A DNA stretch of 64,000 nucleotides from NCBI GenBank assembly GCA_023101725.1, contig JALJCO010009027.1:310001-374000 (forward strand), read 5' to 3'. The notes beneath the pieces are model-generated. The model saw only the letters and a program-made list of their open reading frames with translations. It made no database searches and had not been told where the DNA came from. The position numbers and the translations under genes are program-made. This DNA is from Atherinomorus stipes. Lineage: Eukaryota; Chordata; Actinopteri; Atheriniformes; Atherinidae. Positions 48,520-58,276 of the stretch are shown here, in pieces (the first letter of the stretch is position 1; each line of letters begins with the position of its first letter).

Positions 48520-49417
48520 TTATAGGTAGAGTCCGGAGTTTTCCATTTTTTGTTGTGAAAATGCTGTTAGTCATGATTATAATTGATCTTTTTCTCCACA
48601 TTGGATCTTATTCTACTTGGATTATTGGTGATGTGATGGTCTGGACTTTGTTAGAAGTAGGGATTAGATTAGTTTTAGGGTATTTCTTACTTTCTTTCTT
48701 TTTTGGGGGGATGTTTATATGGATGTTAGTGTTGTATGTGTATTAATGTGTGAATATGTATTTTCTTTTACTTAGGGGGAGGAGTTAATATGCATTTCGT
48801 TCTGTGTCTGGGCCCCTTTTAATAACATTTAGTTTTCTGGGGTGTCTCATTCCACATAATATATTTTATACAAGGAAAGAGAGGAGTTTGTGGCATGTGA
48901 ATAAAACTGAATAAACTGAATAATAAATGCTAGACTTGTGTGAGTGAAATCCATCTCAAACCGCACCTTTGGGCCTCTACTCTCGTGTGGCGGTGACTTT
49001 GTTTGTAACTCCCTCTCCTCCTAACTGTAATTTGCTTTTTCCCTTTGTTTTGTTTTTTTCTGGACATTTCTGGGCAGAGATTTGCATATATGTCGCCAGC
49101 CAATGACGGAGCTAAGGGCATAACGTTGTGTGGGGGTAAACTCATAACTGCAGCAGATGCCAGTCTCTCGAATTCCCAGGGGGAAAAATAAAATGTGGAT
49201 GCAGCAAAGAAAATGAAGTATTCTGCAGTGAAAAAGGCTTTAAATAGTGCACAATTGAAAACCAGGGTTAACATTGGTTTGGCTTTTACCTGCTTTCGAG
49301 CTTTGAAGGGGAAGCTTGAAGCTGAAGAAGCTGAAGAGCAAGGCGGCCATTAGCCAAGGGGAGGGGCTCTCAGTTTGAATAGTGTTTACAAACAGAAACG
49401 GGGGATTCTACCTTTAA
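48520..49417. mobile_element. MITE family with GGTAGAGTC ends, copy 2 (interrupted)
   Basis: The left end is TTATAGGTAGAGTCCGGAGT and the right end GGGGGATTCTACCTTTAA. From about 48940 to 49400 it is the reverse complement of 44960-45360. The stretch 48550-48935 has no counterpart in copy 1 and is probably a later insertion of unknown type. Confidence 0.65.
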
Positions 49418-49497
49418 AATTCAGAGGAGGTGTTCACTGAATGAGAAGTTAACTGAAACTGTTGACACTTTACCCACTACACTAGGCCATTTAAGTG

Positions 49498-49825
49498 CTT
49501 AAAGGAATAGTTCACCCACAGAATGATTTAACTTTATTTTCCACTTACCTTCATGGTGAGCGAGACTCTGAAGCACTTTTTTAATATTTCAAATGCAGCC
49601 GGCGATCAGGACGACTTCTCGTTTTCCCCCAACTTTTATATAATGGAGTTCGATTGAGCCCGAGCCAACAAGGTCCTTAGAAGTCCACAAAAACTTGTCA
49701 ATATTCCTCCATAATGAAGCGGAGGTCACCTTCAGGGCGAAGCAGACCTCCGCTTCACGTCGGGGTCTGCATTCGCCCTGTCGGTCAGTATTTCCCCATA
49801 ATGACCTGCGTTCCATACATTATCC
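49498..49825. repeat. 'AAAGGAATAGTTCACCCA' interspersed repeat
   Basis: It starts TTAAAGGAATAGTTCACCCA, a start I recognise from an abundant fish repeat. Interior words CTTCATGGTGAGCGAGACTC and GGCGATCAGGACGACTTCTC are typical. The right end was not located precisely. Confidence 0.6.
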
Positions 49826-49830
49826 CTTAC

Positions 49831-50200
49831 TAACTTACCAGCTTTCCCTCATCACTGTCATATGTATCATGTAACGGAACAGCCTCCGTTGGAAAGCTCC
49901 CCACTAACGTCTTGTTAACCTTGTTTTCGTTGAAGTACACCTGGACACTTTAGTGGACGGACCAGGGTTCGTTCACTAAAGTGGCGCAGATTGTACTGAC
50001 ACATTTTGCAACTGTATTTGGCTTTTCCATCTCTTTTATTTAAAGCTATTATAAAAGCTAACTTACCAGCTTTCCCTCCCTTTCCCTTGTTTACCTTTTG
50101 TTGAAAACTTGTTGAAAACCACAACTTTAGTGGATGTCTACTAAAGTGTCCGGGTGGCAGCCGCAGATTCTACTGCTTTACTTTGCAGCTGTATTTAGTT
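49831..50200. repeat. Diverged tandem duplication, offset 228 bp
   Basis: TAACTTACCAGCTTTCCCTC occurs at 49831-49850 and again at 50059-50078. Downstream text stays similar with indels (ACTTTAGTGGA, ACTAAAGTG, CAACTGTATTT / CAGCTGTATTT). This supports an old local duplication. Confidence 0.6.
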
Positions 50201-50479
50201 AATAAATTAATATGAAAATAACTGCTTTTGCACATTTCAAAATAGTTATCGATTCGGGACGTGCACCATTGTGATTGATTTAATAATGAATTGGTACACT
50301 TCTATCATAGAAGTTCTTGTTGTTATAACGATCTCGGTAAACGGGTGAGACGGCTATGACAGCTGACAGCTGTGGGACTTTTTAAATATGGCGGGGCTGG
50401 AAAAAGCGGAGCTCACGCAAGGGGCGCGGCTTGCCAGTTCTACCAATCACCAAACGCCTACGATCCCCCAGCCATATGT

Positions 50480-50745
50480 CGTTGTGTCCTTGGGCAAGAC
50501 ACTTAACCCTCCTGCTGGCGTATGAATGCTGGCGTATGAATGTGTGTGAATGTTCTGGTGGTGGTCGGAGGGGCCGTAGGCGCGAAATAGCTGCCACGCT
50601 TACGTCAGTCTGCCCCAGGGCATCTGTGGCTACATACGTAGCTTACCATCACCAAGTATGAATGAGGAGTGAAAGAATAATGGATCTACTGTGAGCGCTT
50701 TAAGTGTCTTGAAAAAGCACAATATAAATCTAATCCATTATTTCA
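50480..50745 (+). mobile_element. SINE-like element with retroelement tail
   Basis: It contains TGTCCTTGGGCAAGACACTT and, at the 3' end, GTGAGCGCTTTAAGTGTCTT then AAAAGCACAATATAAATCTA. This is the pattern of a fish SINE or LINE-derived tail. It has no open frame of significance. The 5' boundary is uncertain. Confidence 0.6.
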
Positions 50746-50755
50746 GTTGGATTAG

Positions 50756-51185
50756 ATTTGGAACCCCGAAAAGACCCTGCCTCGGAGTAGAAGCTAAAAA
50801 GGTTATAAGAACTGAGGCCAGAGGTCCCTGGTTCCTAAATGTCCGAATGTGCAAAAAAAAATCGAGAGGGGTCTTCTGGGTCAAGTGTGTGTGCGTCTCG
50901 CGACCGCCCACCAGGCCAATGAGAGCACGGGAAAATATACCCACCCCCCCCCCCCCCCCCAAAAAAAAAACAAAACCAACCAATCGACACGCCCACTATA
51001 GGACATGCCCACTGGATTGCAAGCCGCAGATAGATACACTTGAAAAAAACACTAATCACCAAACATCTACGTATTTCAGTTCCTATGGAACTCCAAAAAG
51101 ACCCTGCCTCAGAGTAGGAACTAAAAAGGTTATAGGAACTGAGGTCTGATGTCCCTGGTTCCTAAATGTCCGAATGTGCAGAAAA
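50756..51185. repeat. Pair of about 95-bp direct repeats, 327 bp apart
   Basis: GACCCTGCCTC at 50773 and 51100 begins a shared block that runs through AAAAAGGTTATA and ends GTCCCTGGTTCCTAAATGTC. Between the copies lie a C run (about 50943-50960) directly followed by an A run. It may be a duplicated segment or the two ends of an unclassified element. Confidence 0.65.
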
Positions 51186-52384
51186 ACGGCCTGGTTCCCG
51201 AAAAGGTTAAAGGAACTCCAAAAGGTTCCTACAGTCCGAAAGTGCCCAAAATTGTCCATCTGACCCTACCCATAGATACAAGAGGCAACTACAACAGAGA
51301 AACTTAACAGGCTCTGTAAGAAAACAAAAGAAGACAATCATTCGGAGCACCGACTGTATAAGAAGACATACAGACATGAATAGTAACAGCACAAATAATG
51401 ACTGCACCTATCATAAAATTTACAGCAACAACACTAACTGTAGAAGCGTGCGCATTAATGTGTGAGTGCAGAATGATAAAAACAAGACAAGTCTTTTTGG
51501 CACTTCACATCACAAGTAAAATGTTATAGTTCTTGCTTGACTTATTTTGTGAATTTGGCATCTGGCTCACATTAGAAGGTGAAATAATAGTATAGTTGTT
51601 ACCGCAGCTCTTTATCATGTCACAAAAGCTGTCATGTTCAAAAGTACAATGAAGCTGTAAATCTTAAGCAACAAATTGGGAAATAGATGGTATAAACAGC
51701 TTTGATTTTGCAGTTTTGGTTGGAGAAAATCTGTACTCTGTGTGTTCTTTCTTGTGCTAGCTGCAGTCACATCCAGAGATTCAGCATGATGCATCACTGG
51801 GTGAGTGTTCAGATCTGCTGTGCTACTGCTGTACTTACTCGATGCTTTATAAACTTTTGTTTAATGTTCCCTCCTTTTTCTAAAAAAAAAATAATGATTT
51901 CCATTTTGTCAGCAAGAACACTGAGCATATTTACCTTTTTACTGCTAGACCCAAGTGGGGTAGCTGGCAGGCGGCTGGCAGCTGATTCACAGTTAAAATG
52001 GTGTGCAGGCTCCGTTGCTCAGCACCCTGCTGGCACACTGATGCAGACTCGCTTCTATGTAACTCTGTGCACACAAACTGCTGCAAAACTTTAAACAACC
52101 AGCTTCTAAATCTGGGAATGGGCTGGTTTATGGCCCACTTTATTCAATCCAGGGGTGCAAACACATGCAAATATATCTAAAAAATTATAGCTTTACACAA
52201 TGAAAACTGCAGTCATTGATATGTTGGTTATCCTGTTTAGTATCCTTAATGTGCTGAAATCAAAATGACTTGTTTTCCTCAGACTGTAAATGTATAACCG
52301 CATGATTTGACTGGTTGAATTTGAAGTTAAATGGTTGAATGTTGCTTCACAGTGTTTGAATAATTATATTGTATTGTACATATA
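51186..52384. other. Intergenic, nothing recognised
   Basis: No supported gene, RNA or repeat pair. Confidence 0.35.
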
Positions 52385-53110
52385 ATGTCAATGTCAAATT
52401 TATTTCTAGAGCACATTTAAACAGCCATAAGGCCTACTGAAGTACTGTACATGGAGACACAATGAAATACAATATTCTTTTTAAAAATGAAGAAAAAGGC
52501 ACAATTAATATTCAACATCAAGTAAAAATAGACAAATAAAACTTAGGGGAACCTGTACTTAACTATAATTTATTGAATATAGATGTGTTTTTAAAAGTGA
52601 TTTAACAAATTGTCACTTGTATGAATATGCAAAGGCAATGCATTCCACTGGGGCTGCCACTGAAAAAGCCCCGTCACCCTTTGATTTAAATTTGGATCTG
52701 GGAACCACCGAGACCATTCCATTTGCTGACCTTAGAGTTCTTGAAGGTTTGTATAACTCAACAAGATCAGCCAAATATTGGGGGGCTAGTCCATTTAAAG
52801 CCTTGAAAACAAAATAATAGAATTTCAAAATTAATTCTATATCAGACTGGAAGCCAATGAAGGGAAGTGATGTGCTCCCGCTTTTTAGCTCCAGTCAGAA
52901 GATGAGCAGCAGCGTTCTGAACCAGCTGGAGACGATTTAAGGCGGACTCTTCTAAGTCGACATACAATGAATTACAGTAGTCCAAGCGAGAGGTTATAAA
53001 GGCATGAGTTACTCTCTCAAGATCGCTCATGCTTAGATATGGTTTAACTTTAGCAAGCAGTCTCAGCTGAAAAAAACTTGTCTTGATGACTGAAAAATCT
53101 GTTTATTTAA
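52385..53110 (-). pseudogene. LINE relic: C-terminal reverse transcriptase region and 3' tail
   Basis: Minus-strand translation gives, in order, DFSVIKTSFFQLRLLAKVKP, SDLERVTHAFITSRLDYCNS, LQLVQNAAAHLLTG, SLHWLPV, then after a stop and frameshift FKALNGLAPQYLADL and KGDGAFSVAAP. These are hallmark blocks of the RT C-terminal region of fish L2/Rex/CR1-type LINEs. The 3' tail ends near 52385 with GTCAATGTCAAATTTATTTC (shown on +). The element is 5'-truncated and inactive. Confidence 0.85.
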
Positions 53111-53269
53111 TGTCACTTACACAGTTTAAGAGAGACTGAATGGAGTTCTGGCTCTAATTCGTAATGGGCATGTATATTTGTACATCATCTGCAAAACAAT
53201 GAAATGAGATAATATAATCGATAGCGTTGCAACAAGGGGTCTACTTTGTAGCCACATGAGCTAAAATTA

Positions 53270-53400
53270 GGGCTGGGTATCGATTCAGATTTCAAGAATC
53301 GATTCAATTCCGATCCATATGGTTTTGAATCTATCATTTTCGATCCAGTCTGATCTGTTAGATCCAATTTAATCTCGATTTGATCTCAAAAGAACTTAAC
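53270..53400. repeat. 'GGGCTGGGTATCGATTC' repeat fragment
   Basis: TTAGGGCTGGGTATCGATTC and further GATTCAATTCCGATCC words match a common fish hAT-type repeat. It is followed by a poly-A run (53404-53425) and then the CACTGC-family copy. Only one end is present. Confidence 0.5.
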
Positions 53401-53435
53401 AGTAAAAAAAAAAAAAAAAAAAAAACTTTTTTTTA

Positions 53436-53668
53436 AAGATTATTTTAAAAGTGGCCAAGATTTTTTGCTTGTATTAAGTAAAAAATTCTGCCAATGGAAC
53501 AAGTGAAATTTTCTTGATAATATTTCTTGAAACAAGATGTATTTGTCTTAAAACAAGTTCTTATATCTCACTGAAATGTTTCTCTTCAGGTGATTTTGTC
53601 TTATTTTGAGTGTGATGAGATAGTTTGACTAGAAATTAGAAAAATATACTTGGTAAGATTTTAATTTT
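53436..53668. mobile_element. MITE, CACTGCAAAAACTC family copy 2 (reverse, truncated)
   Basis: This is the reverse complement of most of 11611-11891, for example TTTCTCTTCAGGTGATTTTG against its counterpart near 11690 and GTGGCCAAGATTTTTT against AATCTTGGCCAC. The terminal CAGTG motif is lost at both sides. Confidence 0.75.
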
Positions 53669-54137
53669 TGGACTGTATTTCTTTGGACAGCAGTATTTAA
53701 CCACTGGTACCACCATGGCTACTAAATGGATCTTATTACAGATTTGAAGAAATAAACTTGCCTAGGTCATCGCTAACACTGCATTTGAGATTGTAAGGCC
53801 AAAAGTAAGTGCTTGGTAGCCCATTACTGATTCAAATTTTCAGCATTTCACTATTGTTACTATACCATTAACTGTCATCTCAACCATTTGCTATAATATA
53901 TTGATACAAAGACATTTTTTTTCTTTTTGTTTGAACATTAAAGGATTAAATAGCAGTGGCAAGAACGTGATAAGTTTATAAGGATGACAACAACAAACTG
54001 ATTAGTTTTTTCTTTTTTTTTTCTTCATTTAAGGATTGTTCTAAAAACTGACTGAACAATTTTCTGTCTGTGTTTAAAGGTGTGTAATAAAATCAACGGG
54101 CTGCAAATGCATTACAAGTTTATAAAAACAGACACGT
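53669..54137. other. Intergenic, nothing recognised
   Basis: AT-rich stretch downstream of the zinc-finger gene. T runs only. Confidence 0.35.
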
Positions 54138-54143
54138 TTATTG
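54138..54143 (-). promoter_or_regulatory. Candidate AATAAA polyadenylation signal of the zinc-finger gene
   Basis: The + strand TTTATT is AATAAA on the minus strand. It lies about 215 bp after the stop codon at 54356-54358, giving a plausible short 3' UTR. No transcript evidence is available from sequence alone. Confidence 0.4.
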
Positions 54144-54355
54144 ACTAAAATGAGCAATGTCAAACAATGGCAGAATAACATTGCAGTACTTCCTTGAACA
54201 ATGCAATCTTTTTTCCGTTCAATACTAACGGCTACTAGCAATATTAGTAATCTTTCACGTTTATCTACAGCTGTGCAATTTTCATATTGTGAGACATTCT
54301 ATGTATGATTTAAGACTAGACAGATATTTCCATATATTTAACCAAAAATTTACAA

Positions 54356-55171
54356 TTAAATGTTTTCTGTCCTGTGTAAATTATCAATGTGTCTTGTAAG
54401 ATTACCATGCTGTGTAAACCTTTTACCACAAACATCACAGACAAATGGTTTCTCTCCGGTGTGGATTCTCATGTGTGTTTTAAGATCACCATGCTGTGTA
54501 AACCTTTTACCACAAACATCACAGACAAATGGTTTCTCTCCGGTGTGGATTCTCATGTGTGTTTTAAGATCACCATGCTGTGTAAACCTTTTACCACAAA
54601 CATCACAAGAGAAATGGTTTCTCTCCGGTGTGGATTCTCATGTGTATTTTGAGATCACAATGCTGTATAAAACTTTTACCACAAACATCACAGACAAATG
54701 GTTTCTCTTCGGTGTGGATTCTCATGTGTCTTTTAAGATGACCATGGTGTGTAAAGCTTGTACCACACTGATCACAAGCAAATGGTTTCTCTCGTACTTC
54801 GACAGTGTTGCATGTCATATCACTATTTTCACCAGACACTGGTGCGCTGCTCATTCTACAAAATGTATCACTGTCCTCAGTTTCAGCTCCAGAAGTGTAC
54901 ACAAGTTTCAACCAGTCCTCATGACTGGCATTTTCATCACTACTGTCCTCAGTTCCGGATGATTCTGAAGTCTTCCCACTCGTATTTGGACCTGGGCTTC
55001 TGGTTTGTTCAGTGGAGCTGCTGGTTGGAGGATCTTCCACAGTGTTGTCTTCTGTTATCCTCTGAAGTTGTGGGGACTGATGTTTCTCTCCATCATCTTT
55101 GTTTTTAAGTTCTCTGTCCTCTTGGTCAACAATGGAACTCCAGTCGCGAATCTGTGACAGATGAAGGCCAT
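54356..55171 (-). pseudogene. C2H2 zinc-finger gene, exon 2, with frameshift
   Basis: Minus-strand exon after acceptor TTCCTGCAG. It encodes an acidic Ser/Glu/Asp-rich segment ([38 protein letters not shown]) typical of teleost C2H2 families, then five fingers with TGEKPF-type linkers. Reading helix positions -1, 2, 3, 6: finger 1 H/G/H/R ([10 protein letters not shown]), finger 2 Q/C/D/I, fingers 3 and 4 Q/G/D/T (identical), finger 5 Q/G/N/R with an x4 His spacing and a short RTENI end. In the linker between fingers 2 and 3 (54603-54612) one extra base turns EKPFVCDV into EKPFLL and a stop; fingers 3-5 remain intact in the shifted frame. The likely role, if functional, is a nuclear DNA-binding regulator. 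It could be a real pseudogene, a recent mutation or an assembly error. Confidence 0.88.
54454..54621 (-). repeat. Two 84-bp tandem repeats encoding identical fingers
   Basis: Fingers 3 and 4 are identical at DNA level over the 84-bp unit except for the frameshift site. Finger 5 and finger 2 differ at several bases. This indicates recent unit duplication or gene conversion inside the array. Confidence 0.8.
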
Positions 55172-55299
55172 CTGCAGGAAGCACAGACAAACATGTAACT
55201 ACTGTGGTGTTAAATACTGTCAATTGCACAACATATCACTTAAAGGAGTGTATATGCTTTTTAAAAGTTTCAAAAAAAAATAGGGAATTATAAGTAGAA

Positions 55300-55429
55300 A
55301 TGTTCCCATGTTATAAAAAAAAAAATTTGGGTTTAAAAATTTTTTTGAATTTAATTTCCAAAAGGAAGAAAAAGGGATTTATTAAAACGGGGTTTCGACC
55401 CAAGAATTTTCCCCCATTTAAAAAAAAAG

Positions 55430-55503
<74 letters not shown>

Positions 55504-55575
55504 AAAAAAAAAAAAAAAAAAAAAAAAAAAAGATATAGTATAATATAAAAAAAAAAAAAAAAAAAAAAAATTAAA
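55300..55575. repeat. Long poly-A tract with low-quality-looking flank
   Basis: A is almost uninterrupted from about 55430 to 55569, broken only by single C or G bases and a short GATATAGTATAATAT. The left flank (55310-55425) has stretched homopolymers (AAAAATTTGGGTTTAAAAAT, TTTTCCCCCATTT), which suggests poor base calling rather than biology. Confidence 0.8.
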
Positions 55576-56136
55576 AGACACACCACACCCAAAAACTCAA
55601 ACATTAAAGTTCATCATCTCTGTAGTTTACGACAGCGTCCAGAACAATAGATTTATCTTTCAGTGTTTCACTATTAAACATAGATTATCTGTGATGGCTG
55701 ATCCTGCTGTTGTTTCCTAGACTTTTTGGATTTATTGTTTTGTTGCACTTTTACAGATGAAATATATCATAATGTGGAGATCAAATAACTTTTGTTCTAC
55801 TTTTTATGAAAGCATAAATTGTAAATAAATGTGCCAAAAGAAGAAAAGTGTTCGAATCAACCACTAAATATTCTCATTGAATGACAGTGTGTATGTTAAC
55901 ACTCCTCTTCATCATATTGTGTACATTTCTATATCATCAGACCAAAATGATACCAAACATATGACAAATAAATGGCATGTACAGGCCCAGAGTCTGATAA
56001 AGCTCTACAGGGATTAAGGACAGCATACATAAAAATATAAAACTGAAACTAATTTTGTCTTCAAGTCTAAAACTAAGAAATAGATATTGAAAATAAGAAA
56101 AAAAAAAAAAAAGCCTTATGGTCTTCCAAGAAATGT
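55576..56136. other. Intronic, nothing recognised
   Basis: AT-rich sequence between the poly-A tract and the family A MITE. Confidence 0.35.
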
Positions 56137-56668
56137 TTTTAAAGATAAAGTGTGTAAAAAAAAAATCAAAGGTCAATAGCAGAAAAATGTGATATACAGT
56201 ACTGTAACTGTACTAGAATAACTGTTATGTGTTTATTTCCTTAGAATAAGTCATTTATATCTACTTGCTGGGGGGTGCACATATAGAGGCTGCCATATTT
56301 GTTCCATCATTTTTACTACGGTGTCCCTGAATGGACAAAACAATGTGTGTGAAGTGAGAACCCTCAAAACTATAAAACTGGTGTGCCAGCTTTGTTTAAT
56401 GGGAGTTAGAGCATTGTTTGAGATAAGTAACGCCTTAAAAGACATTTAAAAAAAATAAAAAGTTATTACTCATAGTACAGTCATAGCTACACCTGAGACC
56501 ATTGGATCCACTCACAGATGAAAACATCTTTATGTCTGGGAAAATTTTGGCCACCATACATTCACAACAGTGCTTGGAAAATAAAGTCATTTGAAAGAAA
56601 ACATCTTTCCTTCAAATATCCAGCTTTACCACAAGATGTCAGTAATTCTTACATACTGCACCTTTAAA
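56137..56668. mobile_element. MITE-like element, family A copy 2
   Basis: It starts TTTTTAAAGATAAAGTGTGT and ends CTTACATACTGCACCTTTAA. It aligns along most of its length with 1662-2201 in the same orientation. It lies in the intron of the zinc-finger gene. Confidence 0.75.
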
Positions 56669-57123
56669 GAACAGACTGCAGCTTAGATACCCTCTTAGTT
56701 AAATAATGTAGAAACTAGTTTTAAAGAAAAATAAATTAACTTCCTATTTGCTTATTAATTTGTAGCCTATCTCTCTCTCTCTGATCTTATTCTTTATCTT
56801 TAAATTGATCCAGTTTATTCTCACAAACAAAATCATGTTTCTTCTTGAAGTCAAATTTCTCCTTATAAGTTTGCCATTTAGCTTATTTAACATGAAAATA
56901 AAAAAAAGTTTACTATACAGACACATCTTAACAGTTAGGTTAAGTAAGGTTAAAAACATCTCAGTCTGTTATTATTTATAAACTAAGCTACAACACTAAC
57001 AGAACAGTTCGCATAACTCATCAATAAAACAGCTAACATTAAACTAGTCAAATGCCAACAAGCTAAAAAATGTAGTCTAACTGAAACTAACAAACTTTAC
57101 AGGAGAAGTGAAAAGACACAAAC

Positions 57124-57211
57124 CTAGTCTGTTCAAGTGAACTCGAGGATTGAACACAGCATCCAGGATTCGGTAGCTTTCCAGATTTTCGCTTAAATGA
57201 GACATTTCCAT
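57124..57211 (-). CDS. C2H2 zinc-finger gene, exon 1 (short coding exon)
   Basis: A short minus-strand exon, too short to stand out as an open frame. ATG at 57209-57211 is preceded in frame by a TAA two codons upstream (TAA GAC AAG ATG), which fixes the 5' limit of the frame. It encodes 29 residues: MEMSHLSENLESYR followed by ILDAVFNPRVHLNRL, then one base of a split codon before donor GTTTGTG. The ILDAVFNPRVHLNRL segment resembles the LLDVIWKPxxxLHR segment near the N terminus of related teleost zinc-finger proteins (from memory), supporting the pairing with the finger exon. The N terminus is shorter than usual for the family, which may reflect a lost upstream part. A second in-frame ATG lies two codons on. 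Confidence 0.7.
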
Positions 57212-57768
57212 CTTGTCTTAAAAGTGAGCAACTGGTGTTTCTCAAAAAATCATTGCACACATTTTTTCCTGACAAGTTCTTCAGCAGTTAAAATCAGTTT
57301 AAAGCTGTTTGTTTTTTTCTAAGTGCATTCTTACTGCTGTTGTTGCCGGGTCACCACTCTACTGTCAGTTAACAAGCTAAGCTAATGTTAGCTTGGTGCT
57401 CAGAAATGTTTAAGTGAGATATACACATTTTTGCCAACTCCTCAGTGAGTCACTATTGGCTGCCTGAAAAGTTGCTAGAAGTCACTAGATGACATCATCA
57501 TCTAAATTGCATAATTGACCTGGTACATATAATTGCAATGGATGCTGCAACAGAGTAAGATAATGTTGTGGGAGATGCAAAAAGGGAAAAAAAAGACACC
57601 CAAAATATAACAGAAAGTCAATATTTTCTTTGTTTTATTGTTAATTAGTCTAGTTCTATTTTCAATTAAGTTTAAAACATGCTAAAATAAGTTTACTTTT
57701 TAAGAATATTTATTTTTCCTTTCTTTTGCTCTCTTTTTTTGTCCACACACTTTGTGCACAATGAGTTA
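57212..57768. other. Upstream region of the zinc-finger gene
   Basis: Presumed 5' UTR and promoter of the minus-strand gene. No TATA box or CpG island stands out. Not otherwise recognised. Confidence 0.35.
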
Positions 57769-57914
57769 GGATTAAACAACAAACAGCTGTGCATTATACT
57801 GTACAGTTTTGATGCACAACGCAGAGGAACACCACACCGCTGTGCATCGTAGTGTTCTAGACTCTGCGTTGTGCATTAAAACTGTATAATGCACAGATCC
57901 AAGTTGTTTAATCC
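57769..57914. repeat. 146-bp near-perfect hairpin
   Basis: The left arm 57769-57826 (GGATTAAACAAC ... GATGCACAACGCAGAG) is the near-perfect reverse complement of 57862-57914 (CTCTGCGTTGTGCATTAAAA ... GTTGTTTAATCC). Inside the 35-base loop, GAACAC and GTGTTC can pair further. It could be a palindromic MITE or the source of a hairpin RNA. Confidence 0.85.
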
Positions 57915-58137
57915 GCTTATACAATGGTCCCAAAGAGTAAACATTTGATAACAAATTTTCATTCACTTTATTAAACTCGCTTAACATGTTTGATAGGAAC
58001 TTTTTTATACTGGCAGCTAGTTTGAGCGTTGCTATGGTGACAACATTCTGTGGCGGAAAAAAAAAAGTACGAGAGGGGTTGGAAAACTCGCTAAATATAG
58101 CGACAAAATCGCTAAGTTGACATCTGACACTGACACT

Positions 58138-58276
58138 TCAGGCAAACAGGGTAAAATTTTTAACTAAGTGGTATCACTATGAAACTTTCCCTGTTTATTC
58201 CTCACATTAGGACCACAATTTTTTATTGCAAGTTTTCTGAAATTTTATGTTTAAATATGGAAATGAGTTATTATAT
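58138..58276. mobile_element. TTAAGG-end family, copy 2 (truncated)
   Basis: The reverse complement of 18105-18245: GTTTATTCCTCACATTAGGA against its counterpart near 18175, and AGTTTTCTGAAATTTTATGT against ACATAAAATTTCAGAAAACT. It is cut off at 58276 by the element that follows. Confidence 0.65.

Larger units (their letters stand above)
55172..57123 (-). other. Intron of the zinc-finger gene
   Basis: A 1,952-bp intron with donor CTAG|GTTTGTG (exon end 57124) and acceptor CTGCAG|ATGGCC. The split codon (G + AT) gives Asp, joining HLNRL to DGLHLSQ. It contains the poly-A region (55428-55570) and MITE family A copy 2 (56137-56668). Confidence 0.7.

Noticed and set aside
48459..48746. 95-residue hydrophobic open frame
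   Set aside because: It overlaps the left end of an interrupted MITE and an AT/G-rich insertion; membrane-like residues come from T-rich codons.
54360..54962. 200-residue + strand open frame across the zinc-finger exon
   Set aside because: An antisense shadow of the finger repeats; its repeated text is the complement of finger linkers.
55172..55229. Extension of the zinc-finger exon to an upstream ATG
   Set aside because: The acceptor CTGCAG at 55172-55177 and the in-phase exon at 57124-57211 explain the frame better; the upstream residues have no family resemblance.
55300..55604. Open frames on both strands full of Lys or Phe
   Set aside because: They are translations of a poly-A tract with dubious base calls, not genes.
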